A stretch of DNA of 14,242 bases from an uncultured Eubacterium sp. (GCA_934316925.1 CAKREC010000050.1:1-14242), one strand, 5' to 3'. Shown: positions 1 through 11,563, counted from the stretch's first letter. Notes: generated from the letters alone by a model not told the origin. Program-made: numbers and translations.

Positions 1-2840
1 ATATTTATGGTGGTGACCCTTCTATTTTAGTAGATGGCGATACGATTTATCTTTATACCGGTCACGATGTAGCAAATGGAGAAGCCTACAACATCCCTGA
101 ATATTTGTGCTACTCCACCAAAGACCTCAAAACATGGACATACCACGGTGTTGTCATGAGTATGAAAGATGTATCTTGGGATAAAGACGATAATGCAGCC
201 TGGGCATCTCAGGTTATGAAACATGATGGCAAGTATTACATGTATTACTGCTCATGGGACAAGACTTCCAGTGGTAAGCAATCTATCGGTGTATCCGTTG
301 CTGACAGCCCTACCGGACCTTTTGTCGACAAAGGTGAGCCATTGGTAAAAGGTACTCTTACCAGCCCACAGACCAGCGATTGGAACGACATTGATCCAAC
401 TGCATGGATTGAAACAGACGAAAACGGTGAAGAACACCGCTACCTCGCATGGGGTAACGGCAAATACTATGTCTGCGAATTAGAGGAAGACATGGTAACC
501 GTCAAAGATTTAAATGGCGATGGCAAGATCACATGCGGAACAAGCAAAGCATCCGCTGATATCTTATCTCAGAGCCCAGTATCTGCCAACTACACAGAGG
601 CTCCTTGGTTGTACCGCCGTACCGACAGCGATGGAAAACCTTACGGCAAGTACTATCTCTTCTATGCTTACAAATGGCGTGAAGAAATGGCTTACTCTAC
701 AACCGATGATCTTTTGAGCGGAAAATGGGAATTTGGTTCTGTTCTGACTGAGCCAACTGCTACTTCCGATACCAACCACATGGCTGTATTCGATTTCAAA
801 GGCAAAACTTATTTTGTTTATCACAACGGTAGTCTTCCGGGAGGAAGCGGGCACCGTAGAACAGTATGTATTACCGAAGTAAAATTCAACGACGATGGCA
901 GTATTCAGCCAATTCCTGAATCCGCATCCGGTTTGTGGGGAGAAACCAATACCCTCTATACTTCAACAAGCAAAAAAATTGCCCACGAGAACTACAGAAA
1001 CTCATCTGCTGACAGCACATATCCATATACCAATGTAGCGGTAGGTTCAATTGAAACCGATGACGAAGCAGATTCCCAGTGGGTATTCTCCAACAGCTTT
1101 TATTCCGGCGCAACGGACGATGAGATTTCCATCCAGTCTGAAAACAAACAGGGTCTTTTCCTGACTGCAAAAGAGGATGGTTCTGTTGTACTTGCCCAGA
1201 ATGCAGATCAGAACACAATTGATGAAGTTGCCAAACAGCAGACTTTCAAAAAATCTACTGGTTTAGCAGGCAGCGATGGTGTTTCTTTCGAAAGCGTTGC
1301 TTATCCTGGTAAATACATCACCATCATTGATGGTAAGCTTTACCTCACTGACGGAAGCCGCCCTGCTGCTTCTACTTTCTACTTAGACAGCAGTAAGATC
1401 CCAACCAGCAGCGATGACAACTTCTCTACAGAAAACAGTTTGAAATCTCTGACTGCCGGAAAATATGAAGTTACACAGGATGGCAATAAATACACCGTTA
1501 AAGTTCCTGCATCGGAAAAGACCGTTTCGATCACTGCTACCATTGCAGACGAAAAAGGTTTAGTATATGTAGATGGCAATCTGGTAGACTCCGGAAAATC
1601 TGTTGATGTTGACACTTCTAAAAAAGAAGTCAGCATTGTTGTATATGCAGAAGACTGGACAACATCCAAGTCATACACATTGACAATTGAAAAAGACTAC
1701 AGCAACTTCAAATTCGGAACTGCTCCAGTAAAAATCTTCAACTTTGAAGAAAAAGAAGACAACGCAGAAGCCGTTACAAAAGGATTGACTCCTGCTGCTG
1801 TTGCTAATCCTTCTTACAGCTATGTAGAAGGTGTAAATGGTGGAAAAGCAATGTATCTGGATGGTACATATGGTTTGGATCTTGGTTCTGCCAACGATCT
1901 CGGTGACAGCTACAGTATTTCTTTCTGGATGAAACCAGACTCTCTTGGCGGCAGTGTTGATCCAGTTCTTACCGCCGGAACATTTACTCCTGAGTACTGG
2001 TTAAACTTAACTGCTACTTCCAGAGGTATCTGGTCTAAGAGCAATGGCACTTATATCGACTGTGAAAATGTACCAACAAAAGGATACATTGTCGGTGAAT
2101 GGCAGCATGTTGTATTTACTGTTACACACAATGATAACAATACTTCTACCGGCCATTTGTATCTGAATGGCGAAGAAGTTGCTTCCGGTTCTGTTGCTGA
2201 TAAAGTTATGACACAGACTGGTGCTAAGGTTTACTTTGGTGTTAACGGTTGGGATGCTTACTTCCATGGCGCTGTTGATGAGATCATGTGCTTTGACCGC
2301 GTATTGTCCGATGATGAGATTGCATCCATTCAGTCGGGTAACACAACTGCTTCCAATGTAACCTCACAGAGTAACAACGGAAATAACAATAACAACAATA
2401 ATAATAACAACAATAATAACAACAACAATAATAACAACAATAACAACAATAACAGTAACAACAATACAAATAACAATACAAATAACAACACAAATACTAC
2501 TGTTAATAACACAACTACTACAACCACAAACAACAGCACAACCACCACTTCTTCAAGAAAGAAAGCTACTATCACTGTTAAGAAGGGCAAAAAAGCAGTT
2601 AGTGCTGTCAGTGTGAAAAAAGGTAAAAAAGTAGTATTGAAAGTAAGTAAGAAGTCAAATGGAAAACTTGCCTTGACAAAACTTACAAAGAAGCAGAAAA
2701 AACTTGTTTCTGTAACTTTGAAAAATGGTAAATTAACCATTAAAGGTAAGAAAAAAGGCAAAACAACAATTACTCTTACGACAAAGAAAACTTCTACCTA
2801 TAACAAAGGTACGAAAAAGATCAAAATTACAGTAAAATAA
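1..2840 (+). CDS. Secreted multidomain GH43 glycosidase, 5' truncated
   Basis: The reading frame is open from base 3 to the TAA at 2838-2840 (945 residues); the start and signal peptide lie outside the window. The N-terminal part is a GH43 five-bladed propeller with the three expected acids: Asp in GGDPSILV (about 15-17, general base), Asp in NDIDPTAW (393-395) and Glu in YTEAPW (597-599, general acid), plus the conserved His in NHMAV (777-779). After it come an AbfB/CBM42-like region (about 990-1400, SFESVAYPGKYI), a cadherin-like beta-sandwich (about 1415-1690), a LamG/concanavalin-like domain (about 1700-2340), a poly-Asn/Thr linker and a lysine-rich Ig-like tail (2556-2837). GH43 members cleave arabinan, arabinoxylan or xylan side chains; an arabinose-active exported enzyme is my inference. 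No LPXTG or SLH anchor is visible, so the basic tail may hold the protein to the wall. A DLNGDGKIT calcium-type loop interrupts the propeller near 507. Exact substrate unknown. Confidence 0.88.
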   Translation, partial: IYGGDPSILVDGDTIYLYTGHDVANGEAYNIPEYLCYSTKDLKTWTYHGVVMSMKDVSWDKDDNAAWASQVMKHDGKYYMYYCSWDKTSSGKQSIGVSVADSPTGPFVDKGEPLVKGTLTSPQTSDWNDIDPTAWIETDENGEEHRYLAWGNGKYYVCELEEDMVTVKDLNGDGKITCGTSKASADILSQSPVSANYTEAPWLYRRTDSDGKPYGKYYLFYAYKWREEMAYSTTDDLLSGKWEFGSVLTEPTATSDTNHMAVFDFKGKTYFVYHNGSLPGGSGHRRTVCITEVKFNDDGSIQPIPESASGLWGETNTLYTSTSKKIAHENYRNSSADSTYPYTNVAVGSIETDDEADSQWVFSNSFYSGATDDEISIQSENKQGLFLTAKEDGSVVLAQNADQNTIDEVAKQQTFKKSTGLAGSDGVSFESVAYPGKYITIIDGKLYLTDGSRPAASTFYLDSSKIPTSSDDNFSTENSLKSLTAGKYEVTQDGNKYTVKVPASEKTVSITATIADEKGLVYVDGNLVDSGKSVDVDTSKKEVSIVVYAEDWTTSKSYTLTIEKDYSNFKFGTAPVKIFNFEEKEDNAEAVTKGLTPAAVANPSYSYVEGVNGGKAMYLDGTYGLDLGSANDLGDSYSISFWMKPDSLGGSVDPVLTAGTFTPEYWLNLTATSRGIWSKSNGTYIDCENVPTKGYIVGEWQHVVFTVTHNDNNTSTGHLYLNGEEVASGSVADKVMTQTGAKVYFGVNGWDAYFHGAVDEIMCFDRVLSDDEIASIQSGNTTASNVTSQSNNGNNNNNNNNNNNNNNNNNNNNNNNNSNNNTNNNTNNNTNTTVNNTTTTTTNNSTTTTSSRKKATITVKKGKKAVSAVSVKKGKKVVLKVSKKSNGKLALTKLTKKQKKLVSVTLKNGKLTIKGKKKGKTTITLTTKKTSTYNKGTKKIKITVK
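2382..2453 (+). repeat. AAY trinucleotide tract encoding 24 consecutive asparagines
   Basis: Twenty-four Asn codons in a row, an irregular mixture of AAC and AAT, sit between the LamG-like domain and the basic tail of the GH43 protein. More Asn/Thr/Ser-rich sequence continues to about 2555. The tract is in frame, so gain or loss of units would change linker length rather than break the frame. The mixed codons argue that asparagine itself is maintained, rather than recent slippage of one triplet. Confidence 0.95.
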
Positions 2841-2862
2841 ATCTTATACAAGGGAGATTGCA

Positions 2863-3345
2863 ATGAAACGAAACGATTATTTATCATGGGATCAATATTT
2901 TATGGGAATCGCGTTACTCTCTTCTATGCGAAGCAAAGACCCTAACACAAGCGTTGGTGCCTGTATCGTGGATTCTGATAATAAGATTCTTTCTATGGGG
3001 TACAATGGAATGCCACACGGATGTTCCGATGATGAATTCCCATGGGATCGAGATAGCGAAGATCCTCTCAACACCAAATACCTGTATGTATGTCATGCAG
3101 AACTGAACGCGTTGTTGAATTACACAGGAACAAATTTAAAAGGTGCCCGAATTTACACCACGTTGTTCCCCTGTAATGAATGTACGAAAGCATTGATCCA
3201 ATCCGGTATTGCAGAAGTGATCTATATGGATAACAAATATCCGGATTCCCCTTCTGTCGTTGCCGCTAAGCGGATGATGAAAGCTGCCGGGATTCATTAC
3301 CACAGTTATGATCGATCCAATCTGACCATTCAACTTCCTTTATAA
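2863..3345 (+). CDS. comEB: dCMP deaminase (ComEB-like, zinc-dependent)
   Basis: A 160-residue cytidine/deoxycytidylate deaminase family protein. The zinc site is complete: HAE (His78, with Glu80 as proton shuttle) and PCNEC (Cys104, Cys107). The N-terminal SKDPNTSVGACIVD and GYNGMPHGC segments are typical of dCMP deaminases. The enzyme converts dCMP to dUMP in the cytoplasm, feeding thymidylate synthesis. Length matches the family (about 150-170). The ATG at 2863 follows AAGGGAG at good spacing. It starts 22 bp after the GH43 stop with no hairpin between, so read-through from the glycosidase gene is possible although the functions are unrelated; a promoter inside the GH43 gene is not excluded. 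A strong hairpin terminator follows. The ComEB name reflects the B. subtilis homologue; a competence role is not implied. Confidence 0.93.
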   Translation: MKRNDYLSWDQYFMGIALLSSMRSKDPNTSVGACIVDSDNKILSMGYNGMPHGCSDDEFPWDRDSEDPLNTKYLYVCHAELNALLNYTGTNLKGARIYTTLFPCNECTKALIQSGIAEVIYMDNKYPDSPSVVAAKRMMKAAGIHYHSYDRSNLTIQLPL

Positions 3346-3375
3346 TTTTGAACAATTTAAAACGGAGAATCCTGT

Positions 3376-5539
<2,164 letters not shown>

Positions 5540-5546
5540 TTAATCT

Positions 5547-5575
5547 ATTCTACAAAAATTCAGGACAAATGTCAA
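5547..5575 (-). promoter_or_regulatory. Sigma-A-type promoter for guaB
   Basis: Reading the minus strand, TTGACA (5575-5570) and TAGAAT (5552-5547) are separated by exactly 17 bp. The -35 is a perfect consensus match and the -10 matches 5 of 6. The predicted start near 5540 gives a leader of about 40 nt, too short for a riboswitch. Confidence 0.8.
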
Positions 5576-5585
5576 CAGAAACAGC

Positions 5586-5640
5586 AAAAAAAGACTGATC
5601 CTCTGCCAAGGAAATCTCCCCGGCAGATCGGATCAGTCTT
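5586..5640 (-). terminator. Rho-independent terminator ending the groESL transcript
   Basis: The arms AAGACTGATCC + TCTGCC (5591-5607) and GGCAGA + TC bulge + GGATCAGTCTT (5622-5640) make a 17-bp stem with a 2-nt bulge. On the minus strand it is followed by an uninterrupted T run (A run 5586-5592 on the + strand). It lies just downstream of the two-TM protein gene and immediately before the guaB promoter. Confidence 0.92.
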
Positions 5641-5648
5641 CTATCCTA

Positions 5649-6161
5649 TCAATCCAGTTTTACAACGTTTGGTGCTTTGGTGTGCATCACTTCCACCATA
5701 CGTTCGGACGGCTCAAATACGATCAATACTTTGTCCCCGGAATCCGATACTTTTGTGACAATTCCATACTTGTCACGTTGATCTTCCAAAGACGAGTAAT
5801 CACGTACTTTGAGATTTCGATATCCATCGAAATAGTGGGAACCCATCGGGGCTACAATATCCGCCTCTTCAATATCGATCCGAAGACGGTGTTTACGCTT
5901 TTCGCCACCCTCTACAACGTCAAAATCCAACTGGCCATCGCAGAAAATGTATTCCCATTCCCGCTTGAATCTAGGCCAATACCAGAACAGGAATACCGCT
6001 CCGGCAAGTCCAAGCAACGTCGAAATGGAGCGAATGACCCCTCCCAGTGTAACAGCCATAAACAAAAGACAAAGCACAACCAAAATGCATACCACTTTTG
6101 TCGCCACTACGCTTATCGTTGTTTTAATTTTAGTTGTAGCCTCTACATAGGACTGTTCCAT
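5649..6161 (-). CDS. Two-TM membrane protein, resembles DUF6106 (function unknown)
   Basis: A 170-residue protein I do not recognise with certainty; its layout resembles the clostridial DUF6106 family. Residues 1-17 are polar. Two hydrophobic segments follow, at about 19-39 and 43-62, separated only by a few residues. The remaining 108 residues are soluble and mixed in charge, with alternating strand-like segments (DFDVVEGGEKRKHRLRID, KVLIVFEPSERMVEVM). This suggests a membrane hairpin presenting a cytoplasmic beta-rich domain; topology is inferred. Start ATG at 6161 follows GGAGG with 9-nt spacing. It begins 40 bp after the groEL stop with no hairpin between, and a strong terminator follows it. 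It therefore probably rides on the heat-shock transcript. That makes a stress or envelope role conceivable, but no function is shown by the sequence. Confidence 0.75.
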   Translation of the reverse strand: MEQSYVEATTKIKTTISVVATKVVCILVVLCLLFMAVTLGGVIRSISTLLGLAGAVFLFWYWPRFKREWEYIFCDGQLDFDVVEGGEKRKHRLRIDIEEADIVAPMGSHYFDGYRNLKVRDYSSLEDQRDKYGIVTKVSDSGDKVLIVFEPSERMVEVMHTKAPNVVKLD

Positions 6162-6201
6162 AGGGTAATTCCTCCATTTCGTTGCATTTATTCTTTCATT
6201 C

Positions 6202-7848
<1,647 letters not shown>

Positions 7849-7859
7849 CTAAATTAAAA

Positions 7860-8165
<306 letters not shown>

Positions 8166-8171
8166 TTACTG

Positions 8172-8198
8172 TTAGCACTCATCATTCTTGAGTGCTAA
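8172..8198 (-). promoter_or_regulatory. CIRCE operator (HrcA-binding site)
   Basis: A perfect match to the CIRCE consensus: TTAGCACTC, 9 bp, GAGTGCTAA. It lies between the predicted groES transcription start and its ribosome binding site, the usual place. In Firmicutes HrcA binds it and represses groESL until heat stress titrates GroEL. hrcA itself is not in this window. Confidence 0.98.
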
Positions 8199-8209
8199 TC
8201 CATAGGCTT

Positions 8210-8238
8210 ATAATAAGAAAAAACAAGAATATTTGCAA
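8210..8238 (-). promoter_or_regulatory. Promoter of the groESL operon
   Basis: On the minus strand, TTGCAA (8238-8233) and TATTAT (8215-8210) are 17 bp apart. The predicted start near 8203 is five bases before CIRCE. The -35 overlaps a small inverted repeat, AAAGCC-TATT-GGCTTT (8237-8252). The rest of the 8160-8327 gap is AT-rich, with short ATTTTTTCTC repeats at about 8299-8322. I see no convincing terminator for the DUF2225 gene there. Confidence 0.75.
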
Positions 8239-8327
8239 AGCCTATTGGCTTTCCATATCGCCGTAATAATATATATATTCTCACAGTTTCTTACATATTC
8301 TCATTTTTTCTCATTTTTTCATGTTTT

Positions 8328-9173
8328 TTAATTAGCTGGTTTCTCTTTCAGTTTTTCTTTCAGATCAAGCGCTTTATTCTTAATGCGTGGGTTTGCCTCT
8401 CTGGCAACCAGGACTTTGGAAACATACCGTTTGGCAGCATCATTATTCCCAATGCGGCGCGCCAGCTCTGCCAGCAGATACATCATCGTATACTGATCCA
8501 TACCGCACATTGGAAAATCTTCTTTTCCAAATGCCGTCTCAAATCCCTCAAACGCGTTCTGCAGCAGTTCTTTCTCTTCCGTAACCAGTTCTAGGATCTC
8601 TTTCTTGTCGAACTCACCCTGCATCAGCTGCTCCCGCTTGCCACGGAGAAGCCATGCCAGTTTCAGACAGGTATATGCCCGCTCACTGTTTTTTCCATTC
8701 TTTACTACTGTATTCAACAGCGCCATTTTGTGACGCATGATCGCATCATCATAGGTATAAATTTTATCATTCTTAGGAGTATAAGAAAATGTCTTGGATA
8801 TCTTTTCCTTAATGCTCTTTGCCTGTGAAGACATAATAAAATTAAAATAACGATTCAGTGCTGCATATCCGCACTTCGGACATAAAATAGCGTCATACTT
8901 CAAAGAATCCACACCAATGTACTTGGGTCTCAGATCAGTATCCGCTCCGGCAAGACGAACTTTTCCCGTACGCACCATTTTACTTTTAAAAGCATAATCA
9001 CATACCGGGCAGGTATAACTTTTGTCAAAAAGAAGATCTTCCTCTGAAATCTCCTTTTTGTCCTCTTCTTTGTCGGTGTCTTTCTTTTTGGTCTCATCCT
9101 GGGATTGAAATACATGGATATTTTCCGTGTTTTTCAACCCAAAACCTTCCAATCCGGAAAAAATGTTTGACAT
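8328..9173 (-). CDS. DUF2225 family protein with two CxxC zinc-ribbon pairs
   Basis: A 281-residue cytoplasmic protein matching the DUF2225 pattern as I remember it. After an acidic, lysine-rich low-complexity stretch (about residues 25-47) come two CxxC pairs, Cys55/Cys58 (YTCPVCDYAF) and Cys98/Cys101 (LCPKCGYAALN), likely binding one zinc. The remainder is helical. The part from about 145 to the end (ALLNTVVKNG, AWLLRGK, YLLAELARRIGNNDAAKRYV) has a TPR-like rhythm, suggesting a protein-interaction scaffold. The molecular function of the family is not established. I use the ATG at 9173, with GAGAGG nine bases upstream; an in-frame TTG at 9182 lies too close to that site. It starts 21 bp after the glnS stop and is probably co-transcribed with it. 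Confidence 0.87.
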   Translation of the reverse strand: MSNIFSGLEGFGLKNTENIHVFQSQDETKKKDTDKEEDKKEISEEDLLFDKSYTCPVCDYAFKSKMVRTGKVRLAGADTDLRPKYIGVDSLKYDAILCPKCGYAALNRYFNFIMSSQAKSIKEKISKTFSYTPKNDKIYTYDDAIMRHKMALLNTVVKNGKNSERAYTCLKLAWLLRGKREQLMQGEFDKKEILELVTEEKELLQNAFEGFETAFGKEDFPMCGMDQYTMMYLLAELARRIGNNDAAKRYVSKVLVAREANPRIKNKALDLKEKLKEKPAN

Positions 9174-9194
9174 TCTTCTCAACCTCTCTTCTTA

Positions 9195-10862
9195 TTATTT
9201 AGGACGATAAGAACTCTTCAAAGAAACAATCCGATTGAACACCTGATGATCCTCTGTCGTATCTTTCGTATCCACACAGAAAAATCCTGTGCGCATAAAC
9301 TGGAACTTATCTCCCGGTTTTGCATCCGCAAGAGCCGGCTCCACATAGCAGGTATCCAGTACCGTCAAGGAATTTGGATTTACATTGACCGAGCCATCCT
9401 CATTGTAAACACCTTTTTCCTCATCTACAATGTTCTCATACAGGCGAACCTCCGCAGTCTTCGCTGTCTTGGCCGCAACCCAATGAATCGTTCCTTTTAC
9501 TTTACGTCCTGTAAATCCAGAGCCGCTCTTGGTCTCCGGATCATACGTACAGTGAATTTCTGTTACATTGCCATCTTCATCAAGCTTATAATCGGTACAA
9601 GTCACAAAATAAGCACTCATCAGACGAACTTCATTTCCCGGAAACAAACGGAAATACTTCTTCGGTGGTTCTACCATAAAATCTTCCCGTTCAATATACA
9701 GTTCTCTTCCAAATGGAACTTTTCTTGTACCAAGTTCCGGATTCTCCTGATTGTTTGGTACATCCAGATACTCGATCGTATCCTCATCATAGTTATCGAT
9801 GATCAGCTTCACCGGATCAAGGACAGCCATCATACGAGGCTGTGTCATCTTCAGATCCTCACGGATACAGTACTCTAACATCGCAAAATCAACGGAGCTG
9901 TTGGATTTGGACACACCACATAACTCCATGAACTTGCGAATCGATGAAGCTGTATATCCACGGCGGCGAAGAGCTGTGATCGTAACAAGACGCGGATCAT
10001 CCCATCCATCTACAATTCCATCTTCTACCAGTTTTTTAATATAACGCTTTCCTGTTACCACATTGGTCAGGTACATCTTAGCAAACTCAATCTGACGTGG
10101 TGGCATCTCAAATTCGCATTCTCTTACCACCCACTCATACAATGGGCGGTGATCCTCAAACTCCAAGGTACAGATCGAGTGAGTAACTCCCTCTACCGCA
10201 TCTTCAATCGGATGTGCAAAGTCGTACATCGGGTAAATACACCATTTTTCGCCTGTATTATGATGATTCAGATGAGCTACACGGTAAATGATCGGATCTC
10301 TCATGTTGATATTCGGAGACTGCATATCAATCTTTGCACGAAGTACACGGGAGCCATCCTCACACTGTCCGTTCTTCATTTCTTCAAATAAAGCAAGGTT
10401 TTCTTCCACAGAACGATCCCGATAAGGACTGTTCTTTCCCGGTTCTGTCAAAGTTCCACGATATTCACGGATCTCTTCCGGTGTCAGATCACAGACAAAC
10501 GCTTTGCCCTTCTTGATCAGGCGGATCGCACATTCATACATCTGTTCAAAATAGTCGGAAGCAAAATATACCGGTGGTTTTTCACCGCAGATCCACTCTA
10601 CATCAGCCATGATCGAATGGACAAACTCTTCCTTTTCTTTTTGTGGATTGGTATCATCAAATCGCAAATTGAATGTGCCATGATACTCTTTTGCCAATCC
10701 CTGATTTAAAATAATAGATTTGGCGTGACCAATGTGTAAATAACCATTTGGCTCCGGCGGAAAACGGGTAACAACTTTGTCATATACCCCTTCCTTCAAA
10801 TCTTTGTCAATCTCATTTTCAATAAAATTTCTTGTAATCACTTCTTCTTTCACTTCTGACAT
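9195..10862 (-). CDS. glnS: Glutaminyl-tRNA synthetase
   Basis: A 555-residue class I synthetase of the GlnRS type. It has [17 protein letters not shown] (HIGH at 43-46), the GlnRS-specific [41 protein letters not shown] and an anticodon-binding C-terminal half ([20 protein letters not shown]). It charges tRNA-Gln directly in the cytoplasm. Many Firmicutes instead use GluRS plus GatCAB; direct charging is known in several clostridial lineages and is generally ascribed to transfer. The KMSKS-equivalent loop reads VVTGKR (268-273) where E. coli GlnRS has VMSKR; the catalytic Lys is kept. The ATG at 10862 follows a strong AAGGAGGG, nine bases upstream. That site is one arm of a hairpin. The DUF2225 gene follows. 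Confidence 0.97.
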   Translation of the reverse strand: MSEVKEEVITRNFIENEIDKDLKEGVYDKVVTRFPPEPNGYLHIGHAKSIILNQGLAKEYHGTFNLRFDDTNPQKEKEEFVHSIMADVEWICGEKPPVYFASDYFEQMYECAIRLIKKGKAFVCDLTPEEIREYRGTLTEPGKNSPYRDRSVEENLALFEEMKNGQCEDGSRVLRAKIDMQSPNINMRDPIIYRVAHLNHHNTGEKWCIYPMYDFAHPIEDAVEGVTHSICTLEFEDHRPLYEWVVRECEFEMPPRQIEFAKMYLTNVVTGKRYIKKLVEDGIVDGWDDPRLVTITALRRRGYTASSIRKFMELCGVSKSNSSVDFAMLEYCIREDLKMTQPRMMAVLDPVKLIIDNYDEDTIEYLDVPNNQENPELGTRKVPFGRELYIEREDFMVEPPKKYFRLFPGNEVRLMSAYFVTCTDYKLDEDGNVTEIHCTYDPETKSGSGFTGRKVKGTIHWVAAKTAKTAEVRLYENIVDEEKGVYNEDGSVNVNPNSLTVLDTCYVEPALADAKPGDKFQFMRTGFFCVDTKDTTEDHQVFNRIVSLKSSYRPK

Positions 10863-10865
10863 TAC

Positions 10866-10914
10866 AAAAAACCCTCCTTCGCATATCTTTCTCTATGATA
10901 CCACAAAGGAGGGT
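10866..10914 (-). promoter_or_regulatory. Hairpin enclosing the glnS Shine-Dalgarno, followed by U6
   Basis: On the minus strand ACCCTCCTT (10914-10906) is perfectly complementary to AAGGAGGGT (10879-10871). Four further pairs (U-G, G-C, U-G, G-U) extend the stem to 13 bp with an 18-nt loop. The 3' arm is the glnS ribosome binding site and is followed at once by TTTTTT, so the element looks both like an SD-sequestering hairpin and like an intrinsic terminator. Whether it is transcribed depends on the start site: weak -10 candidates are TATTAC (10919-10914) and TATCAT (10900-10895). Confidence 0.55.
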
Positions 10915-10919
10915 AATAG

Positions 10920-10950
10920 AAAAGGAAATTTTCTCTGAAAATTTCCTTTT
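10920..10950 (-). terminator. Hairpin terminator after the SleB-like gene
   Basis: A perfect 14-bp inverted repeat, AAAAGGAAATTTTC / GAAAATTTCCTTTT, with a 3-nt loop, starts 5 bp after the gene's stop. The U-rich stretch is mostly inside the stem end (CCTTTTCTATT), so it is AT-rich and less canonical than the other terminators here. It separates the SleB-like gene from glnS. Confidence 0.65.
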
Positions 10951-10955
10951 CTGCT

Positions 10956-11459
10956 CTAATATTTTGTTTTAAAATCATGTCCGCCGATCCGTAATTTCGC
11001 ATTGCGTAAATGCTGGCTGAAAAACAGATACTTGCTCATGTCGATGTCTTTTCCTTTATATGTGACGGTATCCCGTCCTTCGAGCACTTCGATCGCCGCT
11101 TTCTCACACTGCTTGCGAACGCCTTTTTTATAAGCTCCTGCGGAATACTTCTTCATCTCCTTTGCCCACTTACCGGTACGAACCGGAGTGAATTGGCAAC
11201 GCTGTTTCAAGACACCCTGAATACTATTCGGGAACTTGCTGGAATCCTTGCGGTTCATCACAACAATTCCTACTGCCAGCTTTCCTGCATAACTCTGATT
11301 GCCTGCTTCGCAGAAAATAATACTGGACAACATCTTTAATTCTTTGTTTGTATAACTCTTTTCGGTTTCAGCAGCCATAGAAGGTGTTGCATGAAGCAAT
11401 AACGCGATCGCCAATGCAAAAACCGCCATCGTCCGCACTACGAAACTTTTGAAATTCAT
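10956..11459 (-). CDS. Secreted SleB/CwlJ-type cell wall hydrolase
   Basis: A 167-residue exported protein. The signal peptide is clear: MNFKSFVVRT, then a hydrophobic core (MAVFALAIALLLHA) and a likely cut after ATPSMA near residue 29. The mature part is a Hydrolase_2 (SleB/CwlJ) domain. IIFCEAGNQSYAGKLAVGIV with Glu51 corresponds to the family's AEA(R)GE...GQVAVA motif, followed by VMNR and the conserved C-terminal HDF. Relatives are lytic enzymes acting on cortex peptidoglycan in germination, but many clostridial paralogues act in vegetative wall turnover, so a spore role is not proven. There is no peptidoglycan-binding domain. The ATG at 11459 follows AAGGAG at 7 nt. It has its own promoter and a structured leader of about 95 nt. 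Confidence 0.88.
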   Translation of the reverse strand: MNFKSFVVRTMAVFALAIALLLHATPSMAAETEKSYTNKELKMLSSIIFCEAGNQSYAGKLAVGIVVMNRKDSSKFPNSIQGVLKQRCQFTPVRTGKWAKEMKKYSAGAYKKGVRKQCEKAAIEVLEGRDTVTYKGKDIDMSKYLFFSQHLRNAKLRIGGHDFKTKY

Positions 11460-11529
11460 GATTGCACTCCTTAAAATTCCACCTTTATCTGTCTGTAAAG
11501 ATCACTTACAACATGCAAAAGGCTGTAAT

Positions 11530-11557
11530 AGATTTGTCTGTGATTTGTAACAAATCT
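11530..11557 (-). promoter_or_regulatory. Overlapping palindromes at the start of the SleB-like transcript
   Basis: GATTTGT-A-ACAAATC (11542-11556) is a perfect 7-1-7 palindrome. AGATTTGT at 11530-11537 also pairs perfectly with ACAAATCT at 11550-11557, so two exclusive hairpins are possible. The octamer CTGTAATA flanks the element at 11523-11530 and 11556-11563. It lies right behind the -10, a usual repressor-site position. Confidence 0.5.
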
Positions 11558-11563
11558 GTAATA

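Noticed and set aside
2284..2761. Long minus-strand open frames rich in Leu or Cys/Tyr opposite the GH43 3' end
   Set aside because: They are the antisense reading of the poly-Asn/Thr and Lys codons (GTT/TTG and TTT runs), with no ribosome binding site or domain.
8237..8252. AAAGCC-TATT-GGCTTT hairpin as terminator for glnS-DUF2225
   Set aside because: The stem is six base pairs and no T run follows directly on the minus strand.
8282..8327. Short T-rich direct repeats (ATTTTTTCTC) as a CRISPR-like or origin repeat
   Set aside because: Only two or three imperfect low-complexity copies without spacers; best seen as AT-rich promoter-upstream DNA.
10863..10955. T-box riboswitch ahead of glnS
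   Set aside because: The space is too short for a specifier stem plus antiterminator, and no AGGGUGGNACCGCG-like motif is present.
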